Of a stretch of DNA of 64,000 nt, positions 33,395 through 43,666 are shown piece by piece; position 1 is the stretch's first letter; each line of letters starts with the position of its first letter. The translations under genes were made by a program, and so were the position numbers. The DNA is from Geodermatophilus tzadiensis (GTDB lineage Bacteria > Actinomycetota > Actinomycetes > Mycobacteriales > Geodermatophilaceae), in the NCBI RefSeq assembly GCF_003002915.1, contig NZ_PVTG01000022.1:20423-84422 (forward strand). Reading direction: 5' to 3'. The notes beneath the pieces are model-generated. The model was not told the origin of the DNA. It was given only the letters and a program-made list of their open reading frames with translations, and did not search any database.

Positions 33395-34527
33395 CGGTTC
33401 TCCTCGTCGACGGACGTGCGCACGGGCAGGACGGCCGCGTCGGTGCCGGCGAAGGCCGCGCCCGCCAGGGAGCTGTCGGCCCGCGAGCCGGTGGCCGACG
33501 CCTGGGGACGGACGGCGGGCATCGGCGCGGTCACCGGCGGCGGGGGAGGCGGCGGGCTCATCGGCCGCGGGTCGACCTCGGGCGTGAGGTGCACGCCCCG
33601 CTCGGCGAACTCGCGGGCCGCCTCGACGTAGCTCGTCGACCCGCGCGAGCCCGGGTCGTAGGTGAGCACCGACTGGCCGTAGCCCGGCGCCTCCGACACC
33701 CGCACGTTGCGCGGGATGACGGTGGGCAGCACCAGCTCCCCGAAGTGGCTGCGCACCTCCTCGGCGACCTGGTCGGCGAGCTTCGTCCGCGCGTCGTACA
33801 TCGTCAGCAGGATGGTGCGGACGGCGATCCCCGGGTTGAGGTGCGCGCGCACCAGCTCGATGTTGTTGAGCAGCTGGCCGAGGCCCTCCAGCGCGTAGTA
33901 CTCGCACTGGATCGGGATGAGCACCTCGTCACCGGCCACCAGCGCGTTGAGCGTGAGCAGGCCGAGCGACGGCGGGCAGTCGATGAGGACGTAGTGCGGC
34001 CGCCGGTCCTCCGGCAGCGACTGCACGTAGCCCTCGATGGCGCGGCGCAGCCGGTACTCGCGGGCGACCACGGACACCAGCTCGATCTCCGCGCCGGCCA
34101 GGTCGATCGTCGCCGGGACGCAGCGCAGGTTCGGGCTGGCCGTCGTCGGGTGGACGACGTCGGCGAGCGAGCTGTCCCCGACCAGGGCGTCGTAGATCGA
34201 CGGCGTCCCCACCGTGTGGTCGACACCGAGGGCCGTGGAGGTGTTGCCCTGCGGGTCCAGGTCGATGACCAGCACCCGCAGGCCGTAGAGGGCCAGCGCC
34301 ACGCCGAGGTTGACCGTGGAGGTGGTCTTGCCGACGCCGCCCTTCTGGTTGGCGACGGTGACCACCCGCAGCCGGCCGGGCGCCGGGAAGGGCTCCTGGT
34401 CGGCGGCGTGCAGCACCCGCGTCGCGCGCAGCGCCTCCATGGCGATGGGGCTGTCGAAGTCCGTGCCGGAGGTGGCCGCCGTGTCGGCCGCGAGGCTGCT
34501 GCGCAGCCGCTGGCCCGGGTCGCTCAT
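33391..34527 (-). CDS. parA: Chromosome-partitioning ATPase ParA
   Basis: 378 aa. Deviant Walker [11 protein letters not shown] (near 66), [15 protein letters not shown], and [17 protein letters not shown]; later [31 protein letters not shown]. It is the nucleoid-binding ATPase that segregates ParB-parS. The C-terminus carries an extra Pro-rich tail with nine prolines in a row. The start at ATG 34527 has GAGGAGGACC upstream. Two parS sites lie in the short gap to rsmG, immediately upstream. Confidence 0.96.
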   Translation of the reverse strand: MSDPGQRLRSSLAADTAATSGTDFDSPIAMEALRATRVLHAADQEPFPAPGRLRVVTVANQKGGVGKTTSTVNLGVALALYGLRVLVIDLDPQGNTSTALGVDHTVGTPSIYDALVGDSSLADVVHPTTASPNLRCVPATIDLAGAEIELVSVVAREYRLRRAIEGYVQSLPEDRRPHYVLIDCPPSLGLLTLNALVAGDEVLIPIQCEYYALEGLGQLLNNIELVRAHLNPGIAVRTILLTMYDARTKLADQVAEEVRSHFGELVLPTVIPRNVRVSEAPGYGQSVLTYDPGSRGSTSYVEAAREFAERGVHLTPEVDPRPMSPPPPPPPVTAPMPAVRPQASATGSRADSSLAGAAFAGTDAAVLPVRTSVDEENR

Positions 34528-34549
34528 CGCGGGTCCTCCTCGCCGACCC

Positions 34550-34563
34550 GTTTCACGTGGAAC
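34550..34563. promoter_or_regulatory. parS-like site upstream of parA
   Basis: GTTTCACGTGGAAC differs from the perfect palindrome at 34584-34597 by one base. It sits 23 bases before the parA start codon. Confidence 0.85.
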
Positions 34564-34583
34564 GGGTCGGGTAGCTGTGCGGG

Positions 34584-34597
34584 GTTCCACGTGGAAC
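34584..34597. promoter_or_regulatory. parS site between parA and rsmG
   Basis: A perfect palindrome GTTCCACGTGGAAC that matches the actinobacterial parS consensus. It lies between rsmG and parA. Confidence 0.9.
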
Positions 34598-34611
34598 GGC
34601 GCGCCGCCGGC

Positions 34612-35274
34612 TCACCGCGACCCACGGGTCATGACCACCACGGTAGTGGCAGCCTCCCCCAGCCCCGCGCCGACAGCCCGGGGGTGCACGTTCCGCATCC
34701 CCGCGCGTTCCAGCTCGGGGAGCAGCGCCGGCAGCTCCTCCAGGGCGCGGGCGCCGACGAGCGCCACGAGCTGCGCGCCGGGCCGCAGCAGGCCGCGGCA
34801 CCAGCCGACCAGGCGGGGCAGCGCGGCGACCGCCCGGGCGGTCACCACGTCCACCGGGCCGACCGTCCGGACCACCGCCCGCTCCTCGGCGCGGCCGCGG
34901 ACCACCCGCCACGGCACGCCGAGCTCGGCGACGACCTCCTCGAGGAACTCCACCCGGCGGGCCATCGGCTCGACCAGGGTGAGCTCCACGTCGGGCCGGG
35001 CCAGCGCCAGGGGGACGCCGGGCAGGCCGGCGCCGCTGCCGACGTCGACCACCCGGGCACCCTCGGGCACCGCCTCGGCCACCGCCGCGCTGTTGAGGAC
35101 GTGGCGTTCCCACAGCCGTGGGACCTCACGCGGCCCGATGAGCCCACGCGTCACACCGTCACCCGCCAGCCGGGCGACGTAGCGCTCGGCGGCGGGCAGC
35201 GCGTCGCCGAACACCGAGCGGGCGACGTCGGGCACCGGCGGCGCCCCGGCCTGGGGAGCAGCGGGCTCGGTCAC
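34612..35274 (-). CDS. rsmG: 16S rRNA (guanine(527)-N7)-methyltransferase RsmG
   Basis: 220 aa. SAM-binding motif VVDVGSGAGLPGVPLALARPDVELTLVEPMARRVEFL (near 77-112) is typical of GidB/RsmG, which methylates G527 in 16S rRNA. Loss of the enzyme gives low-level streptomycin resistance in relatives. The GTG start overlaps the jag stop (GTGA). It belongs to the minus-strand chain rpmH-rnpA-yidD-yidC-jag-rsmG-parA-parB. Confidence 0.95.
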   Translation of the reverse strand: MTEPAAPQAGAPPVPDVARSVFGDALPAAERYVARLAGDGVTRGLIGPREVPRLWERHVLNSAAVAEAVPEGARVVDVGSGAGLPGVPLALARPDVELTLVEPMARRVEFLEEVVAELGVPWRVVRGRAEERAVVRTVGPVDVVTARAVAALPRLVGWCRGLLRPGAQLVALVGARALEELPALLPELERAGMRNVHPRAVGAGLGEAATTVVVMTRGSR

Positions 35275-35954
35275 CGATCCGGCAGGACCACGACGCGCCG
35301 GTTCGGCTCCTCGCCCTCCGACTCGCTGTGCACCCCGGAGACCCCGGCGATGACGTCGTGGACGACCTTGCGCTCGAACGGGTTCATCGGCACCAGGCGC
35401 TCGGCCTGCCGGCTGCTCGCCACCCGCTGCGCGGCCTCCGCGGCCAGCGAGGTGAGGTCGGCGCGGCGCTTGGCCCGGTAGCCGCCGATGTCGAGCATCA
35501 GCCGGCTGCGCACGCCGGTGGACTGCGCCACGGCCAGGCGGGTCAGCTCCTGCAGGGCCTCCAGCACCGAGCCGTCGGACCCGACCAGGTCCCGCAGATC
35601 GCCGCCGACGATGGCCACGGAGGCGCGGTCGCCCTCGACGTCGAGGTCGATGTCGCCGTCCACGTCGAGGATGTCGAGCAGCCGCTCGAGGTAGTCACCG
35701 GCGACGTCGCCCTCGCGGACGAGCAGGTCGGTGCCGGTCGTCCGGGCACCGGTCCCGGTGTCCGCGGTGTCGGTGTCGGAGTCGAGGTCGACCTCGTCGG
35801 CCGGCTCGACGAGCGCGTCGGCGCCGGCGTCGTCGCGGTCGGGCAGGTCGGTGGGCCCGTCCGGCGGAGTGGCCGGCGCGGGGCTCAGGACGGCGCCGGC
35901 GGTCGCCTCGGCGGTCGCGGCGGTGTCGGCGGGCGGCTGGTGCGGAGCGCTCAC
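35271..35954 (-). CDS. jag: Jag/KhpB RNA-binding protein
   Basis: 227 aa. An acidic N-terminal 110 residues lead to a KH-type domain (GDYLERLLDILDVDGDIDLDVEGDRASVAIVGGDLRDLVGSDGSVLEALQELT) and a C-terminal R3H domain with RLVPMNPFERKVVHDVI. Jag (KhpB) binds RNA and is usually encoded beside yidC. The GTG start at 35954 has GGAGG 7 bases upstream. The Asp/Thr-rich N-terminus (DTDTADTGTGARTTGTD) is peculiar to this lineage. Confidence 0.93.
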   Translation of the reverse strand: MSAPHQPPADTAATAEATAGAVLSPAPATPPDGPTDLPDRDDAGADALVEPADEVDLDSDTDTADTGTGARTTGTDLLVREGDVAGDYLERLLDILDVDGDIDLDVEGDRASVAIVGGDLRDLVGSDGSVLEALQELTRLAVAQSTGVRSRLMLDIGGYRAKRRADLTSLAAEAAQRVASSRQAERLVPMNPFERKVVHDVIAGVSGVHSESEGEEPNRRVVVLPDR

Positions 35955-36068
35955 GGAGGGACCTCCAGTCGGTGGGGGCAGCCGGGTGGACCCGGTGGTC
36001 TGGGGTGCCGGGCGCGGTGGGAGGCGCACGGCCCGGCGGGGGGGCGGCCACGTCGGGCCGCCGCGGGG

Positions 36069-37265
36069 TCAGCGGCGCTTGCGCTTCCCGCCGGTGCCCG
36101 CGGGGCGCCCGTGCGGCGCGCGGTTGGCCGGCCGGGAGCCGCTCTTGCCGCCCCCGCCGGCGCGGCCGGGGGAGGCGCCGGACGCGGTGCTGCCGGTCCC
36201 GTTGCCGCCGGTCCCGTTGCCGCCGGTGCCGGTGGCACCCGCGGTGCCGTCGGTCCCGGCGGAGGCCGGCGGCGCGTCGTCGGGACCGGCCGGGGCGGCG
36301 TCCTGGGACAGCGTCACGCCGGGGGCGGGCGTCTCGGCGTCGCGGTCGCCGTCCTTGCCCAGGTCCACCCCGGTCGTCGCGGGGCGGCCGCCCCTGGTGC
36401 GCACCGGCTTGGCGCCGGGCTTGGGGGCGAGGGTCCGGGGGTCGACGGGGGGCTTGTCGGCCGCGGCCTTGGCCAGCGCGGCGGGGGAGCCGGGCGGGGG
36501 CAGCTTGCGCAGGATGAAGAACTGCTGGCCCAGCGTCCACAGGTTGTTGGTCATCCAGTACAGGAGGACGCCGATCGGGAAGAAGAAGCCGGTGACGAAC
36601 AGGCTGACCGGCATGCCGTAGAGCAGCAGCTTCTGCACCATCGCGGCCTGGCCCTCGACCGGGCCGGAGCGCCGCATGATCTGCTTCTGCGTGATGAAGG
36701 TGGTCACGCACATGATCACCATGAGGATCAGCGCGACGGTGCGGATGCCGGCCGAGCTGACACCGGGCAGCGCCAGGATGTCGACGGCCTTCTGGCCGGT
36801 CATGTTGAACGACGAGGAGATGGGCGCGCCGAACAGCTCGGCCTTGGCCGCCTGGTCGGTGAGGGTGTCGTCCCAGCTGTAGAGGCCGGGGGCGCCCGGC
36901 CGCAGCCGGCGCAGGACGTGGAACAGCGACAGGAAGACCGGGATCTGCGGGACGATCGGCAGGCAGCCGGCCAGCGGGTTGACCCCGCGCTCCTTCTGCA
37001 GCGCCATCATCGCCTGGCTGAAGCCCTGCCGGTCGGCGCCGTACTGCTTGCGCAGCTTCTGGATCTCCGGCTGGATCTCCTGCATCGCCCGCTGGCTCTT
37101 CACCTGCTTGACGAACAGGGGGAAGAGGATCAGCCGGACGGTGACCACCAGGAAGACGATCGACAGCGCCCAGGTGATGCCGCCCTCGGGGGGCAGGAAC
37201 GTCGAGAACACCCCGTGCCACGTCTTCATGACGAAGGCGATCGCGGTGTACAGCCAGTCAAGCAA
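36069..37265 (-). CDS. yidC: Membrane protein insertase YidC
   Basis: 398 aa. Hydrophobic segments near 28-52, 100-115 ([18 protein letters not shown]), 170-195 and 215-240 ([22 protein letters not shown]) give the five-helix actinobacterial YidC, which inserts and folds inner-membrane proteins. The C-terminal 110 residues are a low-complexity, Gly/Lys/Arg-rich cytoplasmic tail with TGGNGTGGNGTG repeats. The start TTG at 37265 is unusual, but GGAGG sits 6 bases upstream and the N-terminus [16 protein letters not shown] suits the family. It overlaps the yidD end by 8 bases. Confidence 0.93.
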   Translation of the reverse strand: MLDWLYTAIAFVMKTWHGVFSTFLPPEGGITWALSIVFLVVTVRLILFPLFVKQVKSQRAMQEIQPEIQKLRKQYGADRQGFSQAMMALQKERGVNPLAGCLPIVPQIPVFLSLFHVLRRLRPGAPGLYSWDDTLTDQAAKAELFGAPISSSFNMTGQKAVDILALPGVSSAGIRTVALILMVIMCVTTFITQKQIMRRSGPVEGQAAMVQKLLLYGMPVSLFVTGFFFPIGVLLYWMTNNLWTLGQQFFILRKLPPPGSPAALAKAAADKPPVDPRTLAPKPGAKPVRTRGGRPATTGVDLGKDGDRDAETPAPGVTLSQDAAPAGPDDAPPASAGTDGTAGATGTGGNGTGGNGTGSTASGASPGRAGGGGKSGSRPANRAPHGRPAGTGGKRKRR

Positions 37266-37677
37266 CGCCAGCCTCCTGCTGCGGGGACCGGCGCTGAGCC
37301 GGTGGGGTGTCGGGGGCGGGACGACGGGCGCCGTCGGCGGCGGGCACCCCGGGAGGTGCCGCTGTCCTCGACGGACGACCGGCCCCGCCGGTTCCGGCCG
37401 TCGCCCGCCCGGCGCGCGCCGCCGGCACCGGGTCGAAGCCGCCGGGGTGCCAGGGCGCGCACTTCAGCAGCCGCCGCAGTGCCAGCCACGAGCCGCGGGC
37501 GGCACCGTGCACCGCCACCGCCTCGGCGGCGTAGGCGCTGCAGGTCGGCGCGAAGCGGCAGCGCGGCGGCAGCGCCGGGCTGACGGCGCGGGAGTAGAAG
37601 CCGATGGCGCCCAGCAGGGCACGGGCGACCGCCCCGCGGCGGCGGGCCGGGCCGGGCGGCGCGGGCTCGGCGGTCAC
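37258..37677 (-). CDS. yidD: Membrane protein insertion efficiency factor YidD
   Basis: 139 aa. The conserved core [58 protein letters not shown] is typical of YidD (DUF37), a small membrane-associated helper of YidC. A 55-residue, Ala/Pro-rich C-terminal tail is longer than usual. The GTG start overlaps the rnpA stop (GTGA). Confidence 0.93.
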   Translation of the reverse strand: MTAEPAPPGPARRRGAVARALLGAIGFYSRAVSPALPPRCRFAPTCSAYAAEAVAVHGAARGSWLALRRLLKCAPWHPGGFDPVPAARAGRATAGTGGAGRPSRTAAPPGVPAADGARRPAPDTPPAQRRSPQQEAGVA

Positions 37678-38069
37678 GAGGAGCGCGTCCGCTCGGCCAG
37701 CACCCGGTCCAGGCCGGCGGCGAGGTCGCGGCGCAGCTCGGCGGAGGTCGCCGTCCCGGCCTCGGGGCGCGCGCGGACCACCAGGTCGGCGGTCGCGGGC
37801 AGCCGGGGCAGCTCCTCGCGGACGGCGGCACGCAGCCGCCGGGTCACGCGGTGGCGCACCACGGAGTTGCCGACGGTCCTGCCGACGACGAAACCCGCCC
37901 GCGGACCGTCCGGGGCCTCCCCGGGCACGCCAGGACCCCCGGCCGGAGAGGCCGGGGGTCGGACGGGGAGGTAGTGGAGGACCATGGTCGGCCGACCGGC
38001 ACGCCGGCCCGACCGGACGACCGCGGTGAACTCCGGACGCCGGCGCAGGCGGGCCTGCGCGGGCAGCAC
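37674..38069 (-). CDS. rnpA: Ribonuclease P protein component
   Basis: 131 aa. The family motif is seen in [27 protein letters not shown] with the basic RNR-type helix, and the N-terminus [16 protein letters not shown]. It assists the RNA subunit in cutting tRNA 5' leaders. An insert of about 14 residues ([16 protein letters not shown]) lies before the signature. GTG 38069 comes one base after the rpmH stop, so the genes are translationally linked. Confidence 0.94.
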   Translation of the reverse strand: MLPAQARLRRRPEFTAVVRSGRRAGRPTMVLHYLPVRPPASPAGGPGVPGEAPDGPRAGFVVGRTVGNSVVRHRVTRRLRAAVREELPRLPATADLVVRARPEAGTATSAELRRDLAAGLDRVLAERTRSS

Positions 38070-38070
38070 C

Positions 38071-38208
38071 TCAGGCGGAGAGCTTCTCGCGACCCTTGCG
38101 GCGGCGACCGGCGAGGATCGCGCGGCCCGCACGGGTGCGCATCCGCAGCCGGAAGCCGTGGGTCTTGGACCGGCGGCGGTTGTTCGGCTGGAAGGTGCGC
38201 TTGCTCAC
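38071..38208 (-). CDS. rpmH: 50S ribosomal protein L34
   Basis: 45 aa with the L34 sequence: [20 protein letters not shown] then [23 protein letters not shown]. The GTG start at 38208 is preceded by AGGAGTA. It heads the minus-strand operon running to parB. A TATGCT element at 38314-38319 (minus strand) could be its -10, giving a leader of about 100 bases. Confidence 0.97.
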   Translation of the reverse strand: MSKRTFQPNNRRRSKTHGFRLRMRTRAGRAILAGRRRKGREKLSA

Positions 38209-38808
38209 GGGGTACTCCTACGGCGGGACGTCGGCGGTGCGGCCGGCCGGTGGGCAGGCACGCGCGCGGACCGGCGGCAGGGCTGTGCCCGGGCCGGTCC
38301 ACGGACTCCGCCAAGCATAACCCGAGGACCGCGCCCCCCGGGACGGCCTCCCGGGCCGGCCTGGGGTCCTCCCGCCGCGGCGTCGACCGGACAGGCTCTC
38401 GCCGCCCGGCGGACACGCGGTGTCGGCGCGCCGACGGGAGGGCGACGACACGCCGACCGACACGCGCACCGGGCGTCCCACGGGCACCCGGGCGTCGTTG
38501 CCGGGCTGTGGACGGGGCTGTTAGCGTCGCCGTCGCTCCGGTCCGGGCAACTCCGCCCGCACCCGGGAGCCGACCACCCGGTCGACCGACCGCCGTCCGC
38601 CTCGAGCCGTCTCCGACCTCCCTCCCGACCAGCGACGACGCCGTCACGGCCTGACATCCCCAGGTCGACAAGGCGCCGTGTCGCCGGTCGTGCACAGCCT
38701 GTGGACACTCGTGTGGAACACCTGTGTCCGGATGTCCACAAGGGGACAGCTGCGGCGCGGGACGCCGGGCCGGACACGGGGACGACACAGCTTGGGGAGG
38801 ACACGGTC
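38209..38808. promoter_or_regulatory. rpmH-dnaA divergent intergenic region: promoters and DnaA boxes
   Basis: No gene is visible in these 600 bases. On the plus strand TTGCCG (38498-38503) and TAGCGT (38522-38527), 18 bases apart, make a plausible dnaA promoter with a leader of about 275 bases. DnaA boxes with one mismatch to TTGTCCACA lie at 38700-38708 (minus, GTGTCCACA) and 38732-38740 (ATGTCCACA), consistent with DnaA autoregulation. On the minus strand TATGCT (38314-38319) is a candidate rpmH -10. Confidence 0.5.
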
Positions 38809-40647
38809 ATGGCCGATGCCACGGTCGACCTGGCGGAGGTCTGGGACTCGGTCCGCGAACGGCTGGCGACCAGCCTGACCCGTCAGCAGAACGCGATGCT
38901 CAACCTCACCCGGCCGGTGGGCCTGGTGGGCGGCACCGCGGTGCTGGCCGCCCCGAACGAGTTCACCCAGACCGTGCTCGAGTCGCGCATGCGCCGGGTG
39001 CTGGCCGAGGCGCTGTCCGAGCAGCTCGGCCGCGACATCGGTGTCGCCATCCAGCTCGAGGACGTCCCCGCCGGCACCGCGGCGACGGCACCGGCGCAGC
39101 CCACCCGCCGGCCGTGGACGCCGGCCGCCGACCTGCCCTCCGACGAGGAGCGCGAGCGGGCCGACGACGGCCGCAGCGCGTTCGGCGTCCGCAGCGACGC
39201 GCGCCCGCTGGACCGGCCCGCCGGCGCCGGCAGCGGCTACGAGCCCGGCCCCGGGTACGACACCCCGGCCTACGACGCCCCGGCCTACGACCCCCCCGCC
39301 TACGACGCGCCGTCCTTCGACGGCCCGTCCTACGACACCCCCTACGACCAGCCCGCCGCCGGCGCCCCCGCGGCCGAGCGCGGCGGGGCCGAGGAGTGGG
39401 GCGCCACCGACTGGAGCCCGGCCGGCCGCGGGCGCGGCACCGGCCGCCGCCGCGGCGTGCGCCCGGGCGAGGGCGCCGAGGTGCTGCCCTTCGACCTCGG
39501 CGACGACCTCCCGCCCGCGCCCGAGGAGGAGCCCGCCCCGCGCCGGGGCGGCGGCCGGACCGGTGGCGGCGCCGTCCCGCTGTTCGGCGACCGGCGCGCG
39601 CCCGCCGGCCAGGACCCCGGGCTCAACCCCAAGTACGTCTTCGACAGCTTCGTCATCGGCAACAGCAACCGCTTCGCCCACGCCGCCGCGGTCGCCGTCG
39701 CCGAGGCTCCGGCGCGTGCCTACAACCCGCTGTTCGTCTACGGCGACTCCGGGCTCGGCAAGACGCACCTGCTGCACGCGATCGGGCACTACGCGGCGCG
39801 GATGTTCCCCAACGTGCGGGTGCGCTACGTGAGCACCGAGGAGTTCACCAACGAGTTCATCAACCTGGTGCACTCCGGCCGGGCCGAGGACTTCCGCCGC
39901 CGCTATCGCGACATCGACTTCCTGCTCATCGACGACATCCAGTTCCTGGAGCGCGCCGAGCGGACGCAGGAGGAGTTCTTCCACACCTTCAACACGCTGC
40001 ACAACGCCAGCAAGCAGATCGTCATCACCTCCGACCGGGCGCCGAAGAAGCTGACGACGCTGGAGGACCGGCTGCGCACGCGGTTCGAGTGGGGCCTGAT
40101 CACCGACGTCCAGGCGCCGGACCTGGAGACCCGCATCGCCATCCTGCGGAAGAAGGCCTACGGCGAGCGGCTGCAGGCGCCCGACCCGGTGCTGGAGTTC
40201 ATCGCCAGCAAGGTGCAGACCAACATTCGCGAGCTCGAGGGCGCGCTGATCCGGGTCACCGCGTTCGCGTCGCTGAACAAGCAGCAGGTGGACCTGCCGC
40301 TGGCCGAGCTGGTGCTCAAGGACCTCATCAGCGACGAGCAGGGCCCGCAGATCACCGCGGCGATCATCATGGCGGCCACCGCGGAGTACTTCTCCGTGAC
40401 GATGGAGGAGCTGCAGGGCGCCAACCGCAGCCGCACGCTGGTCAACGCCCGCCAGATCGCCATGTACCTGTGCCGGGAGCTCACCGAGCTGTCCCTGCCG
40501 CGGATCGGCGCCTCCTTCGGCGGCAAGGACCACACCACGGTCATGCACGCCGTCAAGAAGATCACCAACCTGATGAGCGAGCGGCGGGCGACCTACACGC
40601 AGGTCACCGAGCTGACCGCCCGCATCAAGAGCCGCGCGCGGCAGTGA
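38809..40647 (+). CDS. dnaA: Chromosomal replication initiator DnaA
   Basis: 612 aa. Domain I (1-85) is followed by a long domain II linker (about 95-265) with Tyr-Asp-Pro-Ala repeats, the AAA+ domain with Walker [12 protein letters not shown] (near 311) and Walker [11 protein letters not shown], and domain IV with the DNA-binding signature [15 protein letters not shown] near the C-terminus. It opens the origin, which here lies beyond the next gene. ATG 38809 has GGGGAGG about 8 bases upstream; a longer frame upstream is unlikely to be used. Confidence 0.97.
   Translation: MADATVDLAEVWDSVRERLATSLTRQQNAMLNLTRPVGLVGGTAVLAAPNEFTQTVLESRMRRVLAEALSEQLGRDIGVAIQLEDVPAGTAATAPAQPTRRPWTPAADLPSDEERERADDGRSAFGVRSDARPLDRPAGAGSGYEPGPGYDTPAYDAPAYDPPAYDAPSFDGPSYDTPYDQPAAGAPAAERGGAEEWGATDWSPAGRGRGTGRRRGVRPGEGAEVLPFDLGDDLPPAPEEEPAPRRGGGRTGGGAVPLFGDRRAPAGQDPGLNPKYVFDSFVIGNSNRFAHAAAVAVAEAPARAYNPLFVYGDSGLGKTHLLHAIGHYAARMFPNVRVRYVSTEEFTNEFINLVHSGRAEDFRRRYRDIDFLLIDDIQFLERAERTQEEFFHTFNTLHNASKQIVITSDRAPKKLTTLEDRLRTRFEWGLITDVQAPDLETRIAILRKKAYGERLQAPDPVLEFIASKVQTNIRELEGALIRVTAFASLNKQQVDLPLAELVLKDLISDEQGPQITAAIIMAATAEYFSVTMEELQGANRSRTLVNARQIAMYLCRELTELSLPRIGASFGGKDHTTVMHAVKKITNLMSERRATYTQVTELTARIKSRARQ
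39244..39350 (+). repeat. Imperfect tandem repeat in the DnaA linker
   Basis: About eight 12-15-base units such as CCGGCCTACGAC encode [24 protein letters not shown] repeats. The linker repeats are probably a slippage product in the flexible domain II. Confidence 0.7.
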
Positions 40648-40684
40648 CGCCGTCGTCCTCCCGGACGACACCCCGGCCCGCGGC

Positions 40685-41623
40685 TCAGGTCGCGGTGGCC
40701 GGTGCCGGAGGCTGCGGGGGTCTGCCCTCGGTGCGGGCGAGCAGCACGATGCCGAGGACGGCGACCAGCGCGGCGGTCCCCCAGACCGCGGCGTACCCGG
40801 GTTCGAGGCGCTCGCCGAGCAGCAGCCGGGCCGCCGGCACCGCGGACAGCGGGTCGAGGACCGCGAGCGCGGGCAGCGACCAGCTCAGCGACCCGCGGCC
40901 GTAGGCCTGCTGGGCGCCGACCTGGGAGACGACCGCGGCGACGGCGGCTCCCCACAGCTCGGGTCGACCGAGTGCGGCGGCCGGCCCGGCGGTGTCCAGC
41001 ACGCTGAAGCCGGCCGAGATCAGCACCGCCGCCACGCCGGCGGCCAGGCCGCCGGTGACACCGCAGGCGAGCGCGGCGCCCCTGCCGGCGCCGAGCCGGG
41101 CGGTGAGCGCGACGGCGAGGACGATCGTCCCGAGGGCGGCGACGGTCGCCCAGCCGGGCGGTGGCCCGTCCGGTGCCGCCGGACCCGGGTGGGCGGCCAC
41201 CACGAACACCGCGAGCCCGCCGACGGTGAGCAGCGCGGGGAACGACTCCGCGCGGGTCGGCGGGTGGCCGGTGCGGAGGGTGCGCACGGCCAGGGCTGCC
41301 ACGAGTGCCCCGGCGAGCAGCGGCTGCACGATCGCCACCGGAGCGAGGGCGAGCGCGGCGACCTGCGCTCCGGCGCCGGCGACCGTGACCACCTGCCCGA
41401 CCTGCCAGACGCGCTCGCGGACCATGAGTCGCATCTGCAACCGGCCGTCGGGCGCGGCCCGCACCGCCCCCTCGTGCTGCAGCACCGAGCCGAGGCCGAG
41501 CAGCAGTGCCGCGAGCAGCGCCAGCAGCGTGCCCGGCAGGTGGTCACCCACCCCGCGCGGCAGGTGCGGTCGAGCCGCCCAGACGGTCGCCAGCAGGTCA
41601 CTGGAGGTCCAGGCACCGGTCAC
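40685..41623 (-). CDS. DMT-superfamily (EamA/NIPA-like) membrane transporter
   Basis: 312 aa with nine to ten hydrophobic helices. LLALLAALLLGLGSVLQHEGA at residues 29-50 and APVAIVQPLLAGALVAALAVRTL resemble the DMF family of NIPA-like and EamA-like permeases; repeats of the two-fold EamA fold are seen. The substrate is unknown. It lies between dnaA and oriC on the opposite strand, which is uncommon. The start is uncertain: GTG 41623 (VTGAWTSSDLLA) or GTG 41632; the first conserved helix begins near residue 30, so a later start is possible. Confidence 0.75.
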   Translation of the reverse strand: MTGAWTSSDLLATVWAARPHLPRGVGDHLPGTLLALLAALLLGLGSVLQHEGAVRAAPDGRLQMRLMVRERVWQVGQVVTVAGAGAQVAALALAPVAIVQPLLAGALVAALAVRTLRTGHPPTRAESFPALLTVGGLAVFVVAAHPGPAAPDGPPPGWATVAALGTIVLAVALTARLGAGRGAALACGVTGGLAAGVAAVLISAGFSVLDTAGPAAALGRPELWGAAVAAVVSQVGAQQAYGRGSLSWSLPALAVLDPLSAVPAARLLLGERLEPGYAAVWGTAALVAVLGIVLLARTEGRPPQPPAPATAT

Positions 41624-42502
41624 CCGACCCACTGTCCCTGCCCGCCGGCGGTACCAGCGGACCGGTCGGGTCCGGATCGACGCCCACCCCGGCCCCCGGC
41701 AGGTCCCGCCGTCCACTCCCCGGACCGGGCCGTCTCGCGGGCTGTCCACAACCGGGCGCGGGTGGGGACGCCCCCGAGGACCGCGTCCTCGCAGGCATCC
41801 GGGCCGGTCGGGCGCCCCGCCGCTGTCGACAGGTCGCCGAGTTGTCCCCAGGGATGTGCACACCCTGGGGAGATCGTGACCCGGGTGAGACCGCGGGACC
41901 CGCGGCGGCCGTCGCCCGCGGTTCCGTCCCCAGGCCACTCCCCAGGTGTGCACGGAGCGTCACGCGACGGCGCCGACCTGCACGTTCACCCCGCCACGGG
42001 GTCGCCGTCCACCGTCGCGGCGGCCTCGTCCACGGGAACCGGACGGCGGCCGGACGGCGACCTGGGCACGGACTGGGGATCGGAGGTGGGGGAGCGGGGG
42101 ACAGCACGTGGACTGCGGGCGGTCGGTGTGCACACCCGTCGAGATGTCCACGTGTCGACAACAGGAGGAGGTCGGTTCCCCACAGCGAGCCAACATGTCG
42201 ACTTCCGCGCTGACCTGCACGAAGGGGTCCGATCCCCAGCTTCCACACCGGTGATGACGGAGATGAGGGAGAGAGATCGGAGTTTTCTCGAACCCCAGTA
42301 GGGGTGGGGAAGCGCTGGCTGGAGGGCCTGGAGCGGACAGCGGGACACCTGATCGGGTCCCGGGTTCCCCCGTGCCCGCCCCGACGGGCACGATGAACCG
42401 CACAGGACGCACAGCGCACCGTCCCCGGGCTGCACGGACACCCGGGGAGCGCAGGTGCGCAGACGACAGCAGTGGACCGTGCAGAGCTGGGGTGGGTCGG
42501 TC
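41624..42502. other. oriC: Putative chromosomal origin of replication (oriC)
   Basis: 879 bases without a gene, directly upstream of dnaN. DnaA-box-like sequences relative to TTGTCCACA: CTGTCCACA 41742-41750, TTGTCCCCA 41842-41850, TTGTCGACA (minus) 42153-42161 (each one mismatch); CTGTCGACA 41823-41831, ATGTGCACA 41854-41862 and ATGTCCACG 42144-42152 (two mismatches). A comparatively AT-rich stretch at 42265-42296 (GAGATCGGAGTTTTCTCGAA) is a candidate unwinding element. The location between dnaA and dnaN is standard for actinobacteria, but a transporter gene intervenes. Confidence 0.75.
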
Positions 42503-43666
42503 ATGGAGTTCCGGGTGACACGCGAGGTGCTCGCCGATGCCGTCGCGTGGACGGCGCGCAGCCTGCCGCCGCGCCCGTCGGTGCCGGTGCTCGCCGGCAT
42601 CCTGCTCGAGGTCGACGGCAGCCAGCTGTCGGTCTCCGGCTTCGACTACGAGGTCTCCGCGCGCGCGGAGGTCGACGTGCAGGCCAGCGAGAGCGGCCGC
42701 ACGCTCGTCCCCGGCCGGCTGCTCGCCGAGATCACCCGGGCGCTGCCCCCGCAGCCGGTGGACGTCCGCGCCGAGGGCCCCCGTCTGTCGATCACCTGTG
42801 GCAACGCGCGGTTCAGCCTGCCGACCCTGCCGGTCGAGGACTACCCCTCGCTGCCGTCGATGCCCTCGTCGGCCGGGGTGGTCGACAGCGACGTCTTCGC
42901 CGAAGCGGTCGGCCAGGTCGCCGTCGCCGCGGGCCGGGACGACACCCTCCCGATGCTCACCGGCGTCCGGCTGGAGATCGACGACGACCGGGTGACCCTG
43001 GCGGCCACCGACCGCTACCGCCTGGCGGTGCGCGAGTTCGCCTGGCGCCCGGAGACGCCGGGGCTGTCGGCCGCCGTCCTGGTGCCCGCCCGGACGCTCG
43101 CCGACGCCGCCCGCACGCTGACCAGCGGCCCGGAGATCGTCGTCTCGCTGTCCGCGGGCGGCTCGGGCGAGGGCATCCTGGGCCTGTCGGGCAAGGACCG
43201 GCAGACCACCACCCGGCTGCTCGACGCCGAGTTCGTCAAGTACCGGGCGATCATGCCCAGCGACTCCAGCGCGAACGCGACGCTGCCGGTCGTGCAGTTC
43301 ACCGACGCCGCCAAGCGCGTCGCCCTGGTCGCCGAGCGCGGCACCCCGCTGCGCTGCGAGTTCACCCCCGGCCAGGTCACGCTGCGCGCCGGCGGCAGCG
43401 ACGACGAGGGGCAGGCCGAGGAGCGCTGCGACGTCGAGTTCGACGGCGACCCGCTGACCATCGGCTTCAACCCGACCTTCCTGCTCGACGGGCTGGCCGC
43501 GGTGCACACGAGCCGGGCGCGGATGGACTTCACCAGCCCGCTCAAGCCCGCCGTCCTCTCGGGGGTGGAGGAGCCGGCGGCCGACGACGCGGACGGCGCG
43601 CAGGCCCCCGCCGACCGGCCGGGCAGCTACCGCTACCTGATCATGCCGGTGCGGCTGCCCGGCTGA
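42503..43666 (+). CDS. dnaN: DNA polymerase III sliding clamp (beta subunit)
   Basis: 387 aa, typical length. Starts MEFRVTREVLADAVAWTARSLPPRPSVPVLAGILLE and contains the three structural repeats, with TLPMLTGVRLEIDDDRVTLAATDRYRLAVREF in the middle and YRYLIMPVRLPG at the end. The clamp holds polymerase III on DNA. ATG 42503 is preceded by GGGGTGGG. The nested-hairpin repeat copy B follows the stop directly. Confidence 0.96.
   Translation: MEFRVTREVLADAVAWTARSLPPRPSVPVLAGILLEVDGSQLSVSGFDYEVSARAEVDVQASESGRTLVPGRLLAEITRALPPQPVDVRAEGPRLSITCGNARFSLPTLPVEDYPSLPSMPSSAGVVDSDVFAEAVGQVAVAAGRDDTLPMLTGVRLEIDDDRVTLAATDRYRLAVREFAWRPETPGLSAAVLVPARTLADAARTLTSGPEIVVSLSAGGSGEGILGLSGKDRQTTTRLLDAEFVKYRAIMPSDSSANATLPVVQFTDAAKRVALVAERGTPLRCEFTPGQVTLRAGGSDDEGQAEERCDVEFDGDPLTIGFNPTFLLDGLAAVHTSRARMDFTSPLKPAVLSGVEEPAADDADGAQAPADRPGSYRYLIMPVRLPG

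Noticed and set aside
42347..42356. ACACCTGATCGG in the oriC region as a copy of the palindromic repeat
   Set aside because: Only one arm of the palindrome is matched and the tail sequence is missing.
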